The position numbers were made by a program, and so were the translations under genes. The notes beneath the pieces were generated by a model that did no database searches, was not told where the DNA came from, and worked only from the letters and a program-made list of their open reading frames with translations. DNA of 64,000 nt. Source: Tyzzerella sp. (lineage in GTDB: Bacteria; Bacillota; Clostridia; Lachnospirales; Anaerotignaceae). Shown one piece after another: positions 1 through 8,836 of this stretch; within the stretch, counting starts at the first letter, position 1, and every line of letters begins with the position of its first letter. The stretch lies in the NCBI GenBank assembly GCA_019415525.1, contig DXZA01000057.1:124001-188000 (forward strand). The letters run 5' to 3'.

Positions 1-2
1 TT

Positions 3-161
3 TCAAGAACGCTTCTTTTTACAACAATGGGTATAGTTGTATTGTCAATTATATTTGAAATAACAGGACTTTGGCTTGCAATTCCTTTTGGTGAATTTAT
101 AACAGTTATTGTTACATTATATTGTTTTAAAATGTTAAAGACAAAGTACAATATATTTTAA
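3..161 (+). CDS. C-terminal fragment of a MATE-like multidrug/Na+ antiporter (partial)
   Basis: The reading frame is open from the first complete codon at base 3 to the TAA at 159-161, so the gene begins upstream of the window. The visible 52 residues contain one strongly hydrophobic stretch with the pattern GLWLAIPFGE followed by a second hydrophobic helix and a short basic tail. This looks like the last two transmembrane helices of MATE-family exporters, which end in a similar 'G-x-W-x-A-x-P-x-x-E' motif. No terminator is obvious before the next gene. The family call rests on this short tail only, so another polytopic transporter is possible. Confidence 0.45.
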   Translation, partial: SRTLLFTTMGIVVLSIIFEITGLWLAIPFGEFITVIVTLYCFKMLKTKYNIF

Positions 162-176
162 GAACTCTGATTTTTA

Positions 177-205
177 TAGACTATACTAATTCAAAATGAT
201 ACAAT
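177..205 (+). promoter_or_regulatory. Possible sigma-A promoter for the DUF5721 gene
   Basis: TAGACT (177-182), a 17-base spacer, then TACAAT (200-205) preceded by TG at 197-198 (extended -10). It lies about 35 bases upstream of the ATG at 240. Seen in sequence only; AT-rich background makes chance matches likely. Confidence 0.35.
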
Positions 206-239
206 TTATATTGTAAAATTTATTTTGGAGGATATATAG

Positions 240-710
240 ATGACATCTTTTAATATAGAAAATACAAAAATTTTTATGTCAAAACTTTTAAAAAGTGATA
301 TGTTTGATAATTTTGAAGTTAGAAGTTTTATTGTAACAACGTTTACAACATTTGAAATACATTGTGACTATAATAAAGATTTTTTTACAGATATTATTGA
401 AGAAGAAAGAGAACAAAGAAAAATATGTATTTGGAAAGATATAAAAAATTATGCTTTTGATATTATAAAAGGTAACAAACTTCCAAAAAGTATAAAAATA
501 ATATTTTCTGCAAACGATGAATTAAGAGATAGTATATATACAAATTCAAAGGCTATGTTTATAAATATAATTTTTGAAGAAGGAAAACTTAAAGCGGTTA
601 CGGGCTTTTCTCAAAAAGAATTTACACTTGATAAAACAGGGGAATATGAATGGGATAAATATGTAGAAGAATTTTTCCATAATAACAATATTATTAGCAC
701 TCGTGATTAA
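240..710 (+). CDS. DUF5721 family protein, function unknown
   Basis: This 156-residue soluble protein begins at an ATG with a good GGAGGA site a few bases upstream. The layout (an opening 'FMSKLLKSDMFDNF', a central 'TTFTTFEI' and a late 'FTLDKT..EWDKYVEEFF') matches my recollection of DUF5721, a family found almost only in Lachnospiraceae and relatives and with no known function. There is no signal peptide or membrane segment. The last codons overlap the CIRCE operator of htpG, so HrcA binding would cover the end of this gene. Family assignment is from memory of the pattern, not a search. Confidence 0.6.
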   Translation: MTSFNIENTKIFMSKLLKSDMFDNFEVRSFIVTTFTTFEIHCDYNKDFFTDIIEEEREQRKICIWKDIKNYAFDIIKGNKLPKSIKIIFSANDELRDSIYTNSKAMFINIIFEEGKLKAVTGFSQKEFTLDKTGEYEWDKYVEEFFHNNNIISTRD

Positions 711-720
711 TGAGTGCTAA
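694..720 (+). promoter_or_regulatory. CIRCE element (HrcA operator) upstream of htpG
   Basis: TTAGCACTC, nine bases, GAGTGCTAA: both 9-base arms match the CIRCE consensus exactly. CIRCE is the binding site of the heat-shock repressor HrcA, normally in front of groESL and hrcA-grpE-dnaK. Here it sits directly upstream of the htpG -35 box and overlaps the stop region of the preceding gene, so htpG is predicted to belong to the HrcA regulon. Confidence 0.95.
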
Positions 721-727
721 ATTTTTC

Positions 728-755
728 TTGACTTTTAATATTTCAGTGCTAAAAT
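728..755 (+). promoter_or_regulatory. Sigma-A promoter of htpG, with extended -10
   Basis: TTGACT (728-733), a 16-base spacer and TAAAAT (750-755) preceded by TG at 747-748. It starts 8 bases downstream of the CIRCE element and about 37 bases before the start codon. A second copy of the right CIRCE half (AGTGCTAA, 745-752) overlaps the -10 box. Confidence 0.7.
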
Positions 756-791
756 AATATTTAGAAATATTAAAAACGAGGAGGAATACCT

Positions 792-2756
792 ATGGAAAAA
801 GGTAATTTATCTATAAATAGTGAAAATTTTTTACCAATTATAAAAAAATGGCTTTATACAGATAAGGATATTTTCGTTCGTGAGCTTGTATCAAATGGTT
901 GTGATGCTGTTACAAAGCTTAAAAAACTTATGGGAATGGGAGAAGCTCATTCTGTTAGTGAAGATGAAAAATTTGCAGTTAATGTTGTTATTGATGAAAA
1001 AAATAAAACAATAAAAATTATTGATAACGGTATCGGTATGACTGCTGATGAAGTTAAAAAATATATAAATCAGATTGCTTTTTCCGGTGCTACTGATTTC
1101 CTTTCAAAATATGAAGAAAAAACTGATGATGAAAATGATATTATAGGTCATTTTGGACTTGGTTTTTATAGTGCGTTTATGGTAGCTGAAAAAGTTGAAA
1201 TTGATACTTTAAGTTATATTGAAGGTTCTGAGCCTGCAAAATGGATTTGTGAAGGTGGAATTGATTATGAAATGGAAAAAGGTGAAAGAACAGAAAGAGG
1301 TACAACAATAACACTTCATATTGGTGAAGATGGTGAAGAATTCCTTAATGAAAGTACTCTTTATTCAACTCTTAAAAAATATTGTTCATTTATGCCAGTT
1401 CCAATATATATTGACACAGTTTCTGATGAGGAAGAAAAAGAAGAAGAAAATTCAAATGTTATACATGTAAGTCCAGAAGAAGCTAGTGAAATTGCAAAAA
1501 AAGGTCTTGATAATAAAGAAGAAGAGGAAAAAGAGCCTGTTCCTCTTAATGAAGTAAATCCATTATGGCTTCGTCAGCCTAAAGAATGTACAGATGAGGA
1601 TTATAAAAAGTTCTATCATGAAGTATTTATGGATATGAATGACCCTCTTTTCTGGATACATCTTAATATGGATTATCCTTTCAGACTTAAAGGAATATTA
1701 TATTTCCCTAAAATCGTTAATGAAATGGACGCAATGGACGGTCAGATAAAACTTTATTCAAATCAGGTTTATATTGCTGATAATATAAAAGAAGTTGTAC
1801 CTGAATTTTTACTTCTTCTTAAAGGTGTTATAGATTGTCCTGACCTTCCTCTTAATGTTTCAAGAAGTGCTTTACAGAATGACGGTTATGCAGCAAAAAT
1901 GTCTACTTATATAACTAAAAAAGTAGCTGATAAACTTAACAGTATGTTTAAAAATGAAAGAACAGAAACATATGAAAAATTCTGGGACGATATTTCAGTA
2001 TTTATAAAATACGGTTGTATGCGTGAAGAAAAACTTTACGATAAAATAAAAGACTCAATACTTTTTAAAACAACTGATGATAAATATGTTACATTAAATG
2101 AATATCTTGAAGAATGTAAAGATAAACATGAAAATAAAATGTTCTACTTTACAGATAAAAATCAGCAGATACAATATATAAATCTTTTTAAAGATAATGA
2201 CCTTGTTGCAACTGACCTTTCAACTGCAATAGATAAACCTTTTGTATCATTCCTTGAATATAAAAATAGTGGTGTAAAACTTCAAAGAATTGATGCTGAT
2301 ATTTCAGATGTTCTTAAAAATGAAGATACAGTAAGCGAAGAAACAAGTACAGAAGTTCAAAATCTTTTTAGAGGAATACTTGGAAAAGAAAAACTTAATG
2401 TAAAAATGGAAGGTTTAAAAGCTGAAAATATTTCAGCAATGATACTTCTTTCTGAAGAGTCAAGAAGAATTCAGGAAATGAGAGAAGCATATGCAAAAGA
2501 TGAGATGATGAGTAAAATGTTTGCTAATATAGAAACAGAAGAAACTCTTGTGCTTAACAGTTCAAATAAACTTATAAAACTTCTTGTAAATCTTAAAGGT
2601 AGAGAAGATAAAAAAGAAGATACAGAACTTGTTGCAAAACAGATTTATGACCTTGCTCTTATGGGACATAAAACACTTTCACCAGAAGAAATGACAGCTT
2701 TTATTGATAGAAGTAATAAAATACTTGAAAAACTTGTTGAGTTTGAAAATAAATAA
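792..2756 (+). CDS. htpG: Molecular chaperone HtpG (Hsp90)
   Basis: HtpG is the bacterial Hsp90, an ATP-driven dimeric cytosolic chaperone acting late in folding and in stress. The 654-residue product has the N-terminal GHKL ATPase signatures: ELVSNGCDA (N-box; canonical E-x-x-x-N), DNGIGM, and GHFGLGFYSAFMVA. An acidic, low-complexity linker rich in Glu lies between the N and middle domains (about residues 213-250). The middle domain has the Hsp90-type LPLNVSRSALQ (residues about 350-360) and the C-terminal dimerisation region follows. A GAGGAGG site precedes the ATG. The gene is alone in its transcript, with the CIRCE/promoter upstream and a strong hairpin after the stop. The second Ser-rich Hsp90 signature differs from E. 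coli (ELVSNGCDA for ELISNASDA), which is seen in other clostridial HtpG proteins. Confidence 0.95.
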   Translation: MEKGNLSINSENFLPIIKKWLYTDKDIFVRELVSNGCDAVTKLKKLMGMGEAHSVSEDEKFAVNVVIDEKNKTIKIIDNGIGMTADEVKKYINQIAFSGATDFLSKYEEKTDDENDIIGHFGLGFYSAFMVAEKVEIDTLSYIEGSEPAKWICEGGIDYEMEKGERTERGTTITLHIGEDGEEFLNESTLYSTLKKYCSFMPVPIYIDTVSDEEEKEEENSNVIHVSPEEASEIAKKGLDNKEEEEKEPVPLNEVNPLWLRQPKECTDEDYKKFYHEVFMDMNDPLFWIHLNMDYPFRLKGILYFPKIVNEMDAMDGQIKLYSNQVYIADNIKEVVPEFLLLLKGVIDCPDLPLNVSRSALQNDGYAAKMSTYITKKVADKLNSMFKNERTETYEKFWDDISVFIKYGCMREEKLYDKIKDSILFKTTDDKYVTLNEYLEECKDKHENKMFYFTDKNQQIQYINLFKDNDLVATDLSTAIDKPFVSFLEYKNSGVKLQRIDADISDVLKNEDTVSEETSTEVQNLFRGILGKEKLNVKMEGLKAENISAMILLSEESRRIQEMREAYAKDEMMSKMFANIETEETLVLNSSNKLIKLLVNLKGREDKKEDTELVAKQIYDLALMGHKTLSPEEMTAFIDRSNKILEKLVEFENK

Positions 2757-2765
2757 TATATTTAG

Positions 2766-2799
2766 GCAGAAGGATTTTTTTAGTCCTTCTGCTTTTTTT
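2766..2799 (+). terminator. Rho-independent terminator after htpG
   Basis: Perfect 9-bp stem GCAGAAGGA (2766-2774) / TCCTTCTGC (2784-2792) followed by a run of seven T. Confidence 0.93.
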
Positions 2800-2849
2800 G
2801 TAATAGTATTTCTTTATAGGCATATATATTTAAAGAGGTGATAATATAT

Positions 2850-4139
2850 ATGCTTTCAAAAAATATGTTTTTTCTTAGAGGGGATTTTAATGGTTATGAC
2901 AGAATTTATTGTATATATAAAGAAAACAACAATGTAAAAATAAATTTTGAAAGTACTGAATTTATATGTGCTAATGATACAGATATTATTTTTAATTGTA
3001 ATTGTGATAAAAGTGGTGTTATATACATACTTTCAAGGAATATATATGGAGATATTATATTAACACGAGTACATAATAGTATAAGCGAAAACAGCACAGT
3101 TTTTAAGAAAAATAAAAATATTGAAAATTCATATTTTTATTTTGATATTGTAAAAGATATACCTGTTCTTATATATACTGTATCAGAAACAAAAAAAGGA
3201 CAGGTTATGCTTATGTATACTTGTTTTGAGGATAAAGTTTGGAAAGAACCACAGTTTATAGACAGAATATTAATGCAAAGTAATATAAAATTCGGTGTTT
3301 TGGATATAAAAAATGAACATAAACTTATTTATTATAAAAATACAAATGGAAATATAATTGGACGAGAAATTTTGTTATATCCTTTTGTAACAGGAACACC
3401 TTTTGAATATATAAAAAATGGGAATTATGTTACAGATATATCTGTATTAGCTTGTGATGGTAAAGTTCATATTGTATATATTTTAGCTTTAAGGGGAAGA
3501 ATGGGAGTATATTACAAATGTAAAGATGATTATGTTTCTAATGCAAAGACAATATGGGAAGGACGTTTTGCAGATAATGTTATAGTATATGAAAATAATG
3601 ATAAGTTGTGTGTTTTGTGGCAAACATTAAAAGGCATTATGAAATGTGAAATAAATTTTGATAATATAAATATAAATAAGGTATATTCAAACTCTCAAAG
3701 TATAGTTAAATGCAGATATAAAAACAATAATGGAAAAGGTGAAATACTTTCTAATGAGTGTTATGGACTTGTCTCAATAAAAGGAGAAATTCCTATATTT
3801 TCAGAAGAAAATAATAATTTTTACATTAAAGGAAAGGTGAGAAATACTATGGAAACAACAGAAAAAAGATATGAATTTGATAATATAAATATTTTAGTTC
3901 GTGAAAATCAGGAGAAAGAACAAGAGATAATGGAGCTTTCTGATGAACTTAAAAAAATATATGAAAAATATCAAAATCTTTTTGAAAGTTATCAAAGAGA
4001 AAAAGGATTTATAAAATCTAAAATTACTGAAATGGATAAAAAAGAAAAATATTATGAATATAATATTAATATTTTGAAGAAAGAAAATTATCAGCTTAAT
4101 AATATAATAGAAGATATTATGTATAGGGACTATAAATGA
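2850..4139 (+). CDS. Orphan protein, beta-strand-rich N-terminal region plus C-terminal coiled coil
   Basis: I do not recognise this 429-residue protein. An in-frame GTG at 2838 lies inside the Shine-Dalgarno AGAGGTG, so the ATG at 2850 is chosen. Residues 1-330 are rich in short alternating hydrophobic/aromatic stretches (for example KVHIVYILALRGRMGVYYK) separated by polar turns at roughly regular spacing, which would suit a beta-propeller. Residues about 345-425 form a predicted coiled coil with Glu/Lys-rich heptads (ENQEKEQEIMELSDELKK). There is no signal peptide or membrane helix, so it should be cytosolic. It has its own terminator and is monocistronic between htpG and the MBOAT gene; the neighbours give no clue to function. 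The propeller idea is inference. Confidence 0.75.
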   Translation: MLSKNMFFLRGDFNGYDRIYCIYKENNNVKINFESTEFICANDTDIIFNCNCDKSGVIYILSRNIYGDIILTRVHNSISENSTVFKKNKNIENSYFYFDIVKDIPVLIYTVSETKKGQVMLMYTCFEDKVWKEPQFIDRILMQSNIKFGVLDIKNEHKLIYYKNTNGNIIGREILLYPFVTGTPFEYIKNGNYVTDISVLACDGKVHIVYILALRGRMGVYYKCKDDYVSNAKTIWEGRFADNVIVYENNDKLCVLWQTLKGIMKCEINFDNININKVYSNSQSIVKCRYKNNNGKGEILSNECYGLVSIKGEIPIFSEENNNFYIKGKVRNTMETTEKRYEFDNINILVRENQEKEQEIMELSDELKKIYEKYQNLFESYQREKGFIKSKITEMDKKEKYYEYNINILKKENYQLNNIIEDIMYRDYK

Positions 4140-4168
4140 AACGACAGTTTTACTGTCGTTTTTTTATT
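4140..4168 (+). terminator. Rho-independent terminator
   Basis: AACGACAG (4140-4147), 5-base loop, CTGTCGTT (4153-4160), then a long T run. It separates the coiled-coil gene from the MBOAT gene. Confidence 0.92.
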
Positions 4169-4184
4169 TTTAACACTAAAACTT

Positions 4185-4213
4185 TTGACTATTTTAAATG
4201 TTTATTGTATCAT
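4185..4213 (+). promoter_or_regulatory. Sigma-A promoter of the MBOAT-SGNH operon
   Basis: TTGACT (4185-4190), 17-base spacer, TATCAT (4208-4213), about 38 bases upstream of the ATG at 4251 and just after the preceding terminator. Confidence 0.65.
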
Positions 4214-4250
4214 CAAATATAATGATTTTTTAGATTTAAAGAGGTGCAAT

Positions 4251-5723
4251 ATGCTTTTTAATTCATTCCAATTTTTAATATTTTTTATAGTTGTTGCAAC
4301 AACTTACTTTTTAATTCCACATAGACATAGATGGGTACTTTTACTTGTTGCCAGCTATATATTTTACATGGCTTGGAGCCCTATACTTATAATTTTACTT
4401 GTATTTTCAACTTTTGTTAATTATCTTGCAGGTATAAGGATTTATATTGCAAATAAGAAAAGGCAATTTTATCTTAAAAAGAAATATCTTATAATATGTA
4501 TGGTTATAAATTTTGGATTGCTTTTTATATTTAAGTATCTTATGTTTATAAATGATACTATTATGAATATATTTTTAAGTATGGGTATAGGTTATCCAAT
4601 ACCTGAATTTAATATAGTTCTTCCTATGGGTATATCATTTTATACTTTTCAGGCATCAGCTTATACAATAGATGTTTATAGGGGAACTATAAAACCTTTA
4701 AAACATTATGGTAAGTTTTCGCTTTTTATTTCATTTTTCCCGCAGCTTGTAGCTGGACCTATTGAAAGAAGTCAAAATCTTATACCTCAGTTTTTTAGAA
4801 GGCATTATCCAAATTTTCAAAGAACTGTAATGGGATTAAAAATTATGCTTTGGGGTTATTTTAAAAAAGTTGTTATTGCAGATAGAGCTGCTGTTGCTGT
4901 AAATACTATATTTAATTCTTGTGAAAATTATAGTGGTTTATATTATGTGTTTGCACTTATACTTTTTACATTCCAAATATACTGTGATTTTAGTGGATAT
5001 TCTGATATTGCCATAGGTTCTGCAAAAATTATGGGATTTGACCTTATGAGAAACTTTGATAGACCTTTCTTCTCTAAGAGAATAAAAGAGTTTTGGAGAA
5101 ATTGGCATATTTCTCTTTCAACTTGGTTTACAGACTATGTATATATACCATTAGGTGGAAATCGTGTAAGTAAATTAAAACATTATAGAAATCTTATGGT
5201 TACTTTTCTTTTAAGTGGATTGTGGCATGGTTCTGCATGGACTTTTGTAATATGGGGAGGTATACATGGCTTATACCTTGTTATTGGAGATGCTACATTT
5301 AAATTTAGGGAAAATATAAAGAAATTGCTTCATATTGAAAAAAATATTTTTATAAAAATATTTGAGGTTATACTTACATTTGCTCTTGTAACATATGCAT
5401 TTATGTTCTTTAGAGCAAATACAATGAGTGATGCTGTATATATAACACAAAGACTTTTATGGGATTTTAGAAGTTGGCTTGAGCCACAATATCTTTATGA
5501 AGTTATAACAAATATGGGACTTAATATTTATGAACTTTTGATTGTTGTTTCTGCAATAATAATAATGCTTCTTTCAGAAGGTATTTTTGGAAGAGATATG
5601 CATATTAATATACTTAAAAAATCAGCTGTTGTGGAAGTTTTATTCTATTCACTTATAGCTATATTTGTACTTACTGCGGGGGTTTATTACAATGCCGGAG
5701 AATTCATTTATTTCCAATTTTAA
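4251..5723 (+). CDS. MBOAT family O-acyltransferase (AlgI/DltB-like)
   Basis: The protein moves acyl groups, usually acetyl, across the membrane onto an exported polysaccharide or teichoic acid. The 490-residue product has about ten hydrophobic segments, starting MLFNSFQFLIFFIVVA, as AlgI-type enzymes do. The diagnostic motifs are present: PMGISFYTFQ, FFPQLVAGPIERS, FSGYSDIAIGSA, FWRNWHISLSTWF and LSGLWHGSAWTF, whose His is the presumed catalytic residue. The start at 4251 has the site AGAGGTG 8 bases upstream; a TTG 66 bases earlier is really the -35 box. The next gene, an SGNH-type protein, overlaps its end by 32 bases, the usual AlgI/AlgJ or PatA/PatB style pairing. No polymer synthesis genes are near, so the acceptor is unknown. 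Confidence 0.92.
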   Translation: MLFNSFQFLIFFIVVATTYFLIPHRHRWVLLLVASYIFYMAWSPILIILLVFSTFVNYLAGIRIYIANKKRQFYLKKKYLIICMVINFGLLFIFKYLMFINDTIMNIFLSMGIGYPIPEFNIVLPMGISFYTFQASAYTIDVYRGTIKPLKHYGKFSLFISFFPQLVAGPIERSQNLIPQFFRRHYPNFQRTVMGLKIMLWGYFKKVVIADRAAVAVNTIFNSCENYSGLYYVFALILFTFQIYCDFSGYSDIAIGSAKIMGFDLMRNFDRPFFSKRIKEFWRNWHISLSTWFTDYVYIPLGGNRVSKLKHYRNLMVTFLLSGLWHGSAWTFVIWGGIHGLYLVIGDATFKFRENIKKLLHIEKNIFIKIFEVILTFALVTYAFMFFRANTMSDAVYITQRLLWDFRSWLEPQYLYEVITNMGLNIYELLIVVSAIIIMLLSEGIFGRDMHINILKKSAVVEVLFYSLIAIFVLTAGVYYNAGEFIYFQF

Positions 5724-6720
5724 AACAATATTAAAACTTGTTGTATTTTTGATAATAGTAGGAGTTGCATTTAATAAAATAGGTGCTAAATATAAAGCTG
5801 CTGCTGATAAAAATGTCATAAATGCATTTACACAACAAAGATATAACGAATTTTATGAACAAGAGCCTAATTCAATAGATATGGTTTTTATAGGCTCTTC
5901 ACATTCATACTGTACATTTGACCCTGAATTTATAGACAAAATACTTGGTACATCAAGTTGGCAGCTTGGAACACCATTACAACATTATGATACAAGCTAT
6001 TATGTCCTTAAAGAGGTTCTTAATTATCAAAAGCCTAAAAAAGTAGTACTTGAGCTTTATTGGGATATATTAAAAGATGAGTTTGAGATGAAACAAGCAA
6101 ATACATTTTTTGAAGTCCTTAAAAATCAATCTTTAAAAGATGAATATATTAAAAATGTATTTCCTTTAAATGAAAAAGTAAAATATAATCTTTTTCCTAT
6201 AAGATACCAACAGGATTATTTTGCATATGAAGCTAATGAAATGCAAACTAAAATAGAAGAAAAATATGGTGTAGAGAAAAAAGCCACACCTGAAGTTATT
6301 GGAACTGAATATTACAGAAGTAGGGGGTATACATTTTGTGATGTTATAATGCCTGAAAATGAATATAATGAAACAAATCAGTTTAAAGGTTTTGATGGCG
6401 AAAACTGGGAGTTTAATAATGTACAGAAAAAATATATAGAAAAAATAATAGAGATTTGTGAGGCTGAGGGTATAGAACTTTATTTTGTAACAGCACCTAT
6501 TGCTAATGTATCAATGGATTATATTGAAAATTATGATATTGTTTATAATACAGTTGCTGAATTTGCAAAAGAGCACAATATACCTTATATAGATTATAAT
6601 ATTGTCAATAAAGAAACAGGGATGTTGCAAAATGAAAATTTCAGAGATGATGCACATCTTAACGATAGTGGTGTGCAAATTGTAGATAAACATTTTGCTG
6701 AGTGGTTAAGGAATAATTGA
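5692..6720 (+). CDS. Membrane-anchored SGNH/DHHW-like protein, partner of the MBOAT acyltransferase
   Basis: The 342-residue product has one N-terminal membrane anchor (about residues 13-27, LKLVVFLIIVGVAF) and an extracellular domain. It carries a block I motif GSSHS (residues 68-72) and a late block V D-D-A-H motif (NFRDDAHLNDSG), the Ser and Asp/His expected for SGNH hydrolase or acetyltransferase catalysis. By analogy to AlgJ/AlgX or PatB it should receive acyl groups from the MBOAT protein and pass them to a cell-envelope polymer. The ATG at 5692 follows GCGGGGG at a suitable distance; the coding region overlaps the MBOAT gene, implying translational coupling. Substrate is not deducible. 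Confidence 0.8.
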   Translation: MPENSFISNFKTILKLVVFLIIVGVAFNKIGAKYKAAADKNVINAFTQQRYNEFYEQEPNSIDMVFIGSSHSYCTFDPEFIDKILGTSSWQLGTPLQHYDTSYYVLKEVLNYQKPKKVVLELYWDILKDEFEMKQANTFFEVLKNQSLKDEYIKNVFPLNEKVKYNLFPIRYQQDYFAYEANEMQTKIEEKYGVEKKATPEVIGTEYYRSRGYTFCDVIMPENEYNETNQFKGFDGENWEFNNVQKKYIEKIIEICEAEGIELYFVTAPIANVSMDYIENYDIVYNTVAEFAKEHNIPYIDYNIVNKETGMLQNENFRDDAHLNDSGVQIVDKHFAEWLRNN

Positions 6721-6745
6721 CATTATATTGTATTTATAATATCAT
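6717..6745 (+). promoter_or_regulatory. Sigma-A promoter of glnS
   Basis: TTGACA (6717-6722, overlapping the stop of the SGNH gene), 17-base spacer, TATCAT (6740-6745). Same -35/-10 architecture as the MBOAT promoter. Confidence 0.6.
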
Positions 6746-6783
6746 TTATTTCAGATAATTAAGTATTTTTGGGAGGAAAGTTT

Positions 6784-8478
6784 ATGTCTGAAGAAAATAA
6801 GAATGAAGTTTCAAAAGAGTCTGAACTCGGTGGAACTGGTAATTTTATACACAGCTATATAATGGATGATTTGGGAAGTGAAGGTCTTTGTAAGCTTAAT
6901 ACACGTTTCCCTCCAGAGCCTAATGGATATCTTCATATAGGACATGCAAAATCAATATGTCTTAATTTTGGTCTTGCTAAATATTATGGTGGAAAATGTA
7001 ATCTTCGTTTTGATGATACAAATCCTACAAAAGAAGATGTTGAATATGTTGAGTCAATAGAAGAAGACGTAAAATGGCTTGGATTTGATTGGGAAGATAG
7101 ACTTTATTTTGCTTCAGAATATTTTGATAAGTTTTATGAATATGCAGTAAAACTTATTAAAGATGGTAAAGCTTTTGTTTGTGACCTTACAGCAGAAGAA
7201 ATGAGAGAATATAGAGGAACTTTAAGTACTCCAGGAAAAGAAAGTCCATATAGAAATAGAAGCGTTGAAGAAAATCTTGACCTTTTCGAAAGAATGAAAA
7301 ATGGAGAATTCCCAGATGGTTCAAAAACATTGAGAGCAAAAATAGATGTTACAAGTCCTAATATAAATATGCGTGACCCTGTATTATATAGAATAGCTCA
7401 TGCACATCACCACAGAACAGGTGATAAATGGTGCATTTACCCTATGTACGACTTTGCTCATCCTCTTGAAGACGCAATAGAGGGAATAACACATTCTATT
7501 TGTACAATGGAATTTGAAGACCACAGACCATTATATGATTGGGTTATTGAAAATGTAGGTGGATTTGAGGTTGTACCAAGACAGATTGAGTTTGCACGTC
7601 TTAATTTAACAAATACAGTTATGAGTAAAAGAAAACTTAGAGCTCTTGTTGAAGAAGGTCTTGTTGATGGTTGGGACGACCCAAGAATGCCTACTATAAG
7701 TGGTCTTAGAAGAAGAGGTGTTACACCAGAAGCTATAAGAGATTTTTGTGAAAGAATAGGTGTTTCAAAGGCTAATAGTAAGGTTGACAGCGGACTTTTA
7801 GATTATTGTGTAAGAGATGACCTTAAAAGTAAAGCAAATGTTGTAATGGCTGTTTTAAAACCATTAAAACTTGTTATAACAAATTATCCAGAAGGACAAA
7901 TTGAATATATGGAGCTTGAAAATAATCCTGAAAATGAAAGTTTAGGAAAACGTATGGTTCCATTTTCAAGAGAGATTTATATAGAGTCTGATGACTTTAT
8001 GGAAGTTCCTGCAAAAAAATATTTCCGTCTTGCTCCTGGAAAAGAAGTTCGTCTTAAAGGTGCATACTTTGTAACTTGTACAGATTTTGTAAAAGATGAA
8101 AATGGAAATATAACAGAAGTACATTGTACTTATGATCCTGAAACAAGAAGTGGTTCTGGTTTTGAAGGTAGAAAAGTAAAGGGAACTCTTCATTGGGTAA
8201 ATGCTGACACAGCGGTTAAAGCTGATGTAAGATTATATGCACCTATGATGCTTGATAATCCTGATGACCCAAGTGGTGATATGATAATGAATCCAGAATC
8301 AATAGAAGTTTTAAAAGATTGTTATATAGAACCATCTATTAAAGAAGCAAAAGCAGGAGATAAATTCCAGTTTATGAGAAATGGATATTTCTGTGTAGAT
8401 ACAAAAGATACAACTGATGATAAACTTGTATTTAATAGAATAGTATCTCTTAAAAGCTCATATAAACCAGCTAAATAA
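6784..8478 (+). CDS. glnS: Glutaminyl-tRNA synthetase
   Basis: GlnRS charges tRNA-Gln with glutamine in the cytosol. The 564-residue protein has the class I signatures HIGH (residues 51-54, in [16 protein letters not shown]) and MSKRK (about 280-284), the GlnRS form of KMSKS, followed by the beta-barrel anticodon-binding domains ([17 protein letters not shown]). The [14 protein letters not shown] sequence and [10 protein letters not shown] separate GlnRS from bacterial GluRS. Many Firmicutes lack GlnRS and use Glu-tRNA amidotransferase; its presence is common in Clostridia. The ATG at 6784 is chosen because an upstream in-frame TTG overlaps the GGGAGGA site. The gene has its own promoter and terminator. 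Confidence 0.95.
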   Translation: MSEENKNEVSKESELGGTGNFIHSYIMDDLGSEGLCKLNTRFPPEPNGYLHIGHAKSICLNFGLAKYYGGKCNLRFDDTNPTKEDVEYVESIEEDVKWLGFDWEDRLYFASEYFDKFYEYAVKLIKDGKAFVCDLTAEEMREYRGTLSTPGKESPYRNRSVEENLDLFERMKNGEFPDGSKTLRAKIDVTSPNINMRDPVLYRIAHAHHHRTGDKWCIYPMYDFAHPLEDAIEGITHSICTMEFEDHRPLYDWVIENVGGFEVVPRQIEFARLNLTNTVMSKRKLRALVEEGLVDGWDDPRMPTISGLRRRGVTPEAIRDFCERIGVSKANSKVDSGLLDYCVRDDLKSKANVVMAVLKPLKLVITNYPEGQIEYMELENNPENESLGKRMVPFSREIYIESDDFMEVPAKKYFRLAPGKEVRLKGAYFVTCTDFVKDENGNITEVHCTYDPETRSGSGFEGRKVKGTLHWVNADTAVKADVRLYAPMMLDNPDDPSGDMIMNPESIEVLKDCYIEPSIKEAKAGDKFQFMRNGYFCVDTKDTTDDKLVFNRIVSLKSSYKPAK

Positions 8479-8496
8479 AATAATATAAGTGATTTT

Positions 8497-8534
8497 AAAA
8501 AGCTCAATTAATTTATGTTAATTGAGCTTTTTTA
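8497..8534 (+). terminator. Rho-independent terminator after glnS
   Basis: Perfect 10-bp stem AGCTCAATTA (8501-8510) / TAATTGAGCT (8519-8528), A-rich before and T-rich after. Confidence 0.93.
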
Positions 8535-8836
8535 TATCTATATAGTACAACGTTTTCATTATTATTTTATGCACTTTATATAATACAAAAAATATACAAT
8601 ATAATTATATAAAAAAATTAAGTAAAATTTTGATTAATATTTGTTTTAAAGTTAAGAAAATAAAAAAACATGGTGAAAGACAAATGATTTTGTGGTACAC
8701 TACTAATATTGTACAATAAAATTAATATTATGTACCTGTTAGTAGGACAAAATGCAATAAGTGTCTTTGGTATGGATACATATATTTTTTTAATTTACTA
8801 TTTGCACAATAATTTTTAATTTTTTAGGAGGATATT
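8535..8836 (+). promoter_or_regulatory. Intergenic leader of the symporter gene with a three-part inverted repeat
   Basis: The gap between glnS and the symporter gene is about 360 bases including the glnS terminator. Its main structure is a nested inverted repeat at 8688-8752: TTTTGT (8688-8693), CTACTAA (8700-8706) and GTACA (8711-8715) are answered in reverse order by TGTAC (8731-8735), TTAGTAG (8739-8745) and ACAAAA (8747-8752). A possible promoter, TTGTGG (8690-8695)/TACAAT (8712-8717) with 16-base spacing, overlaps it. It is either a folded 5' leader or overlapping operator sites. No T-box, SAM or other riboswitch signature was recognised. Confidence 0.45.

Noticed and set aside
6721..6783. 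T-box upstream of glnS
   Set aside because: Only 63 bases separate the genes, and no T-box bulge sequence is present.
8730..8819. A 29-codon hydrophobic ORF in the leader of the symporter gene
   Set aside because: It has no ribosome-binding site, and its start lies within the inverted repeat, so translation is doubtful.
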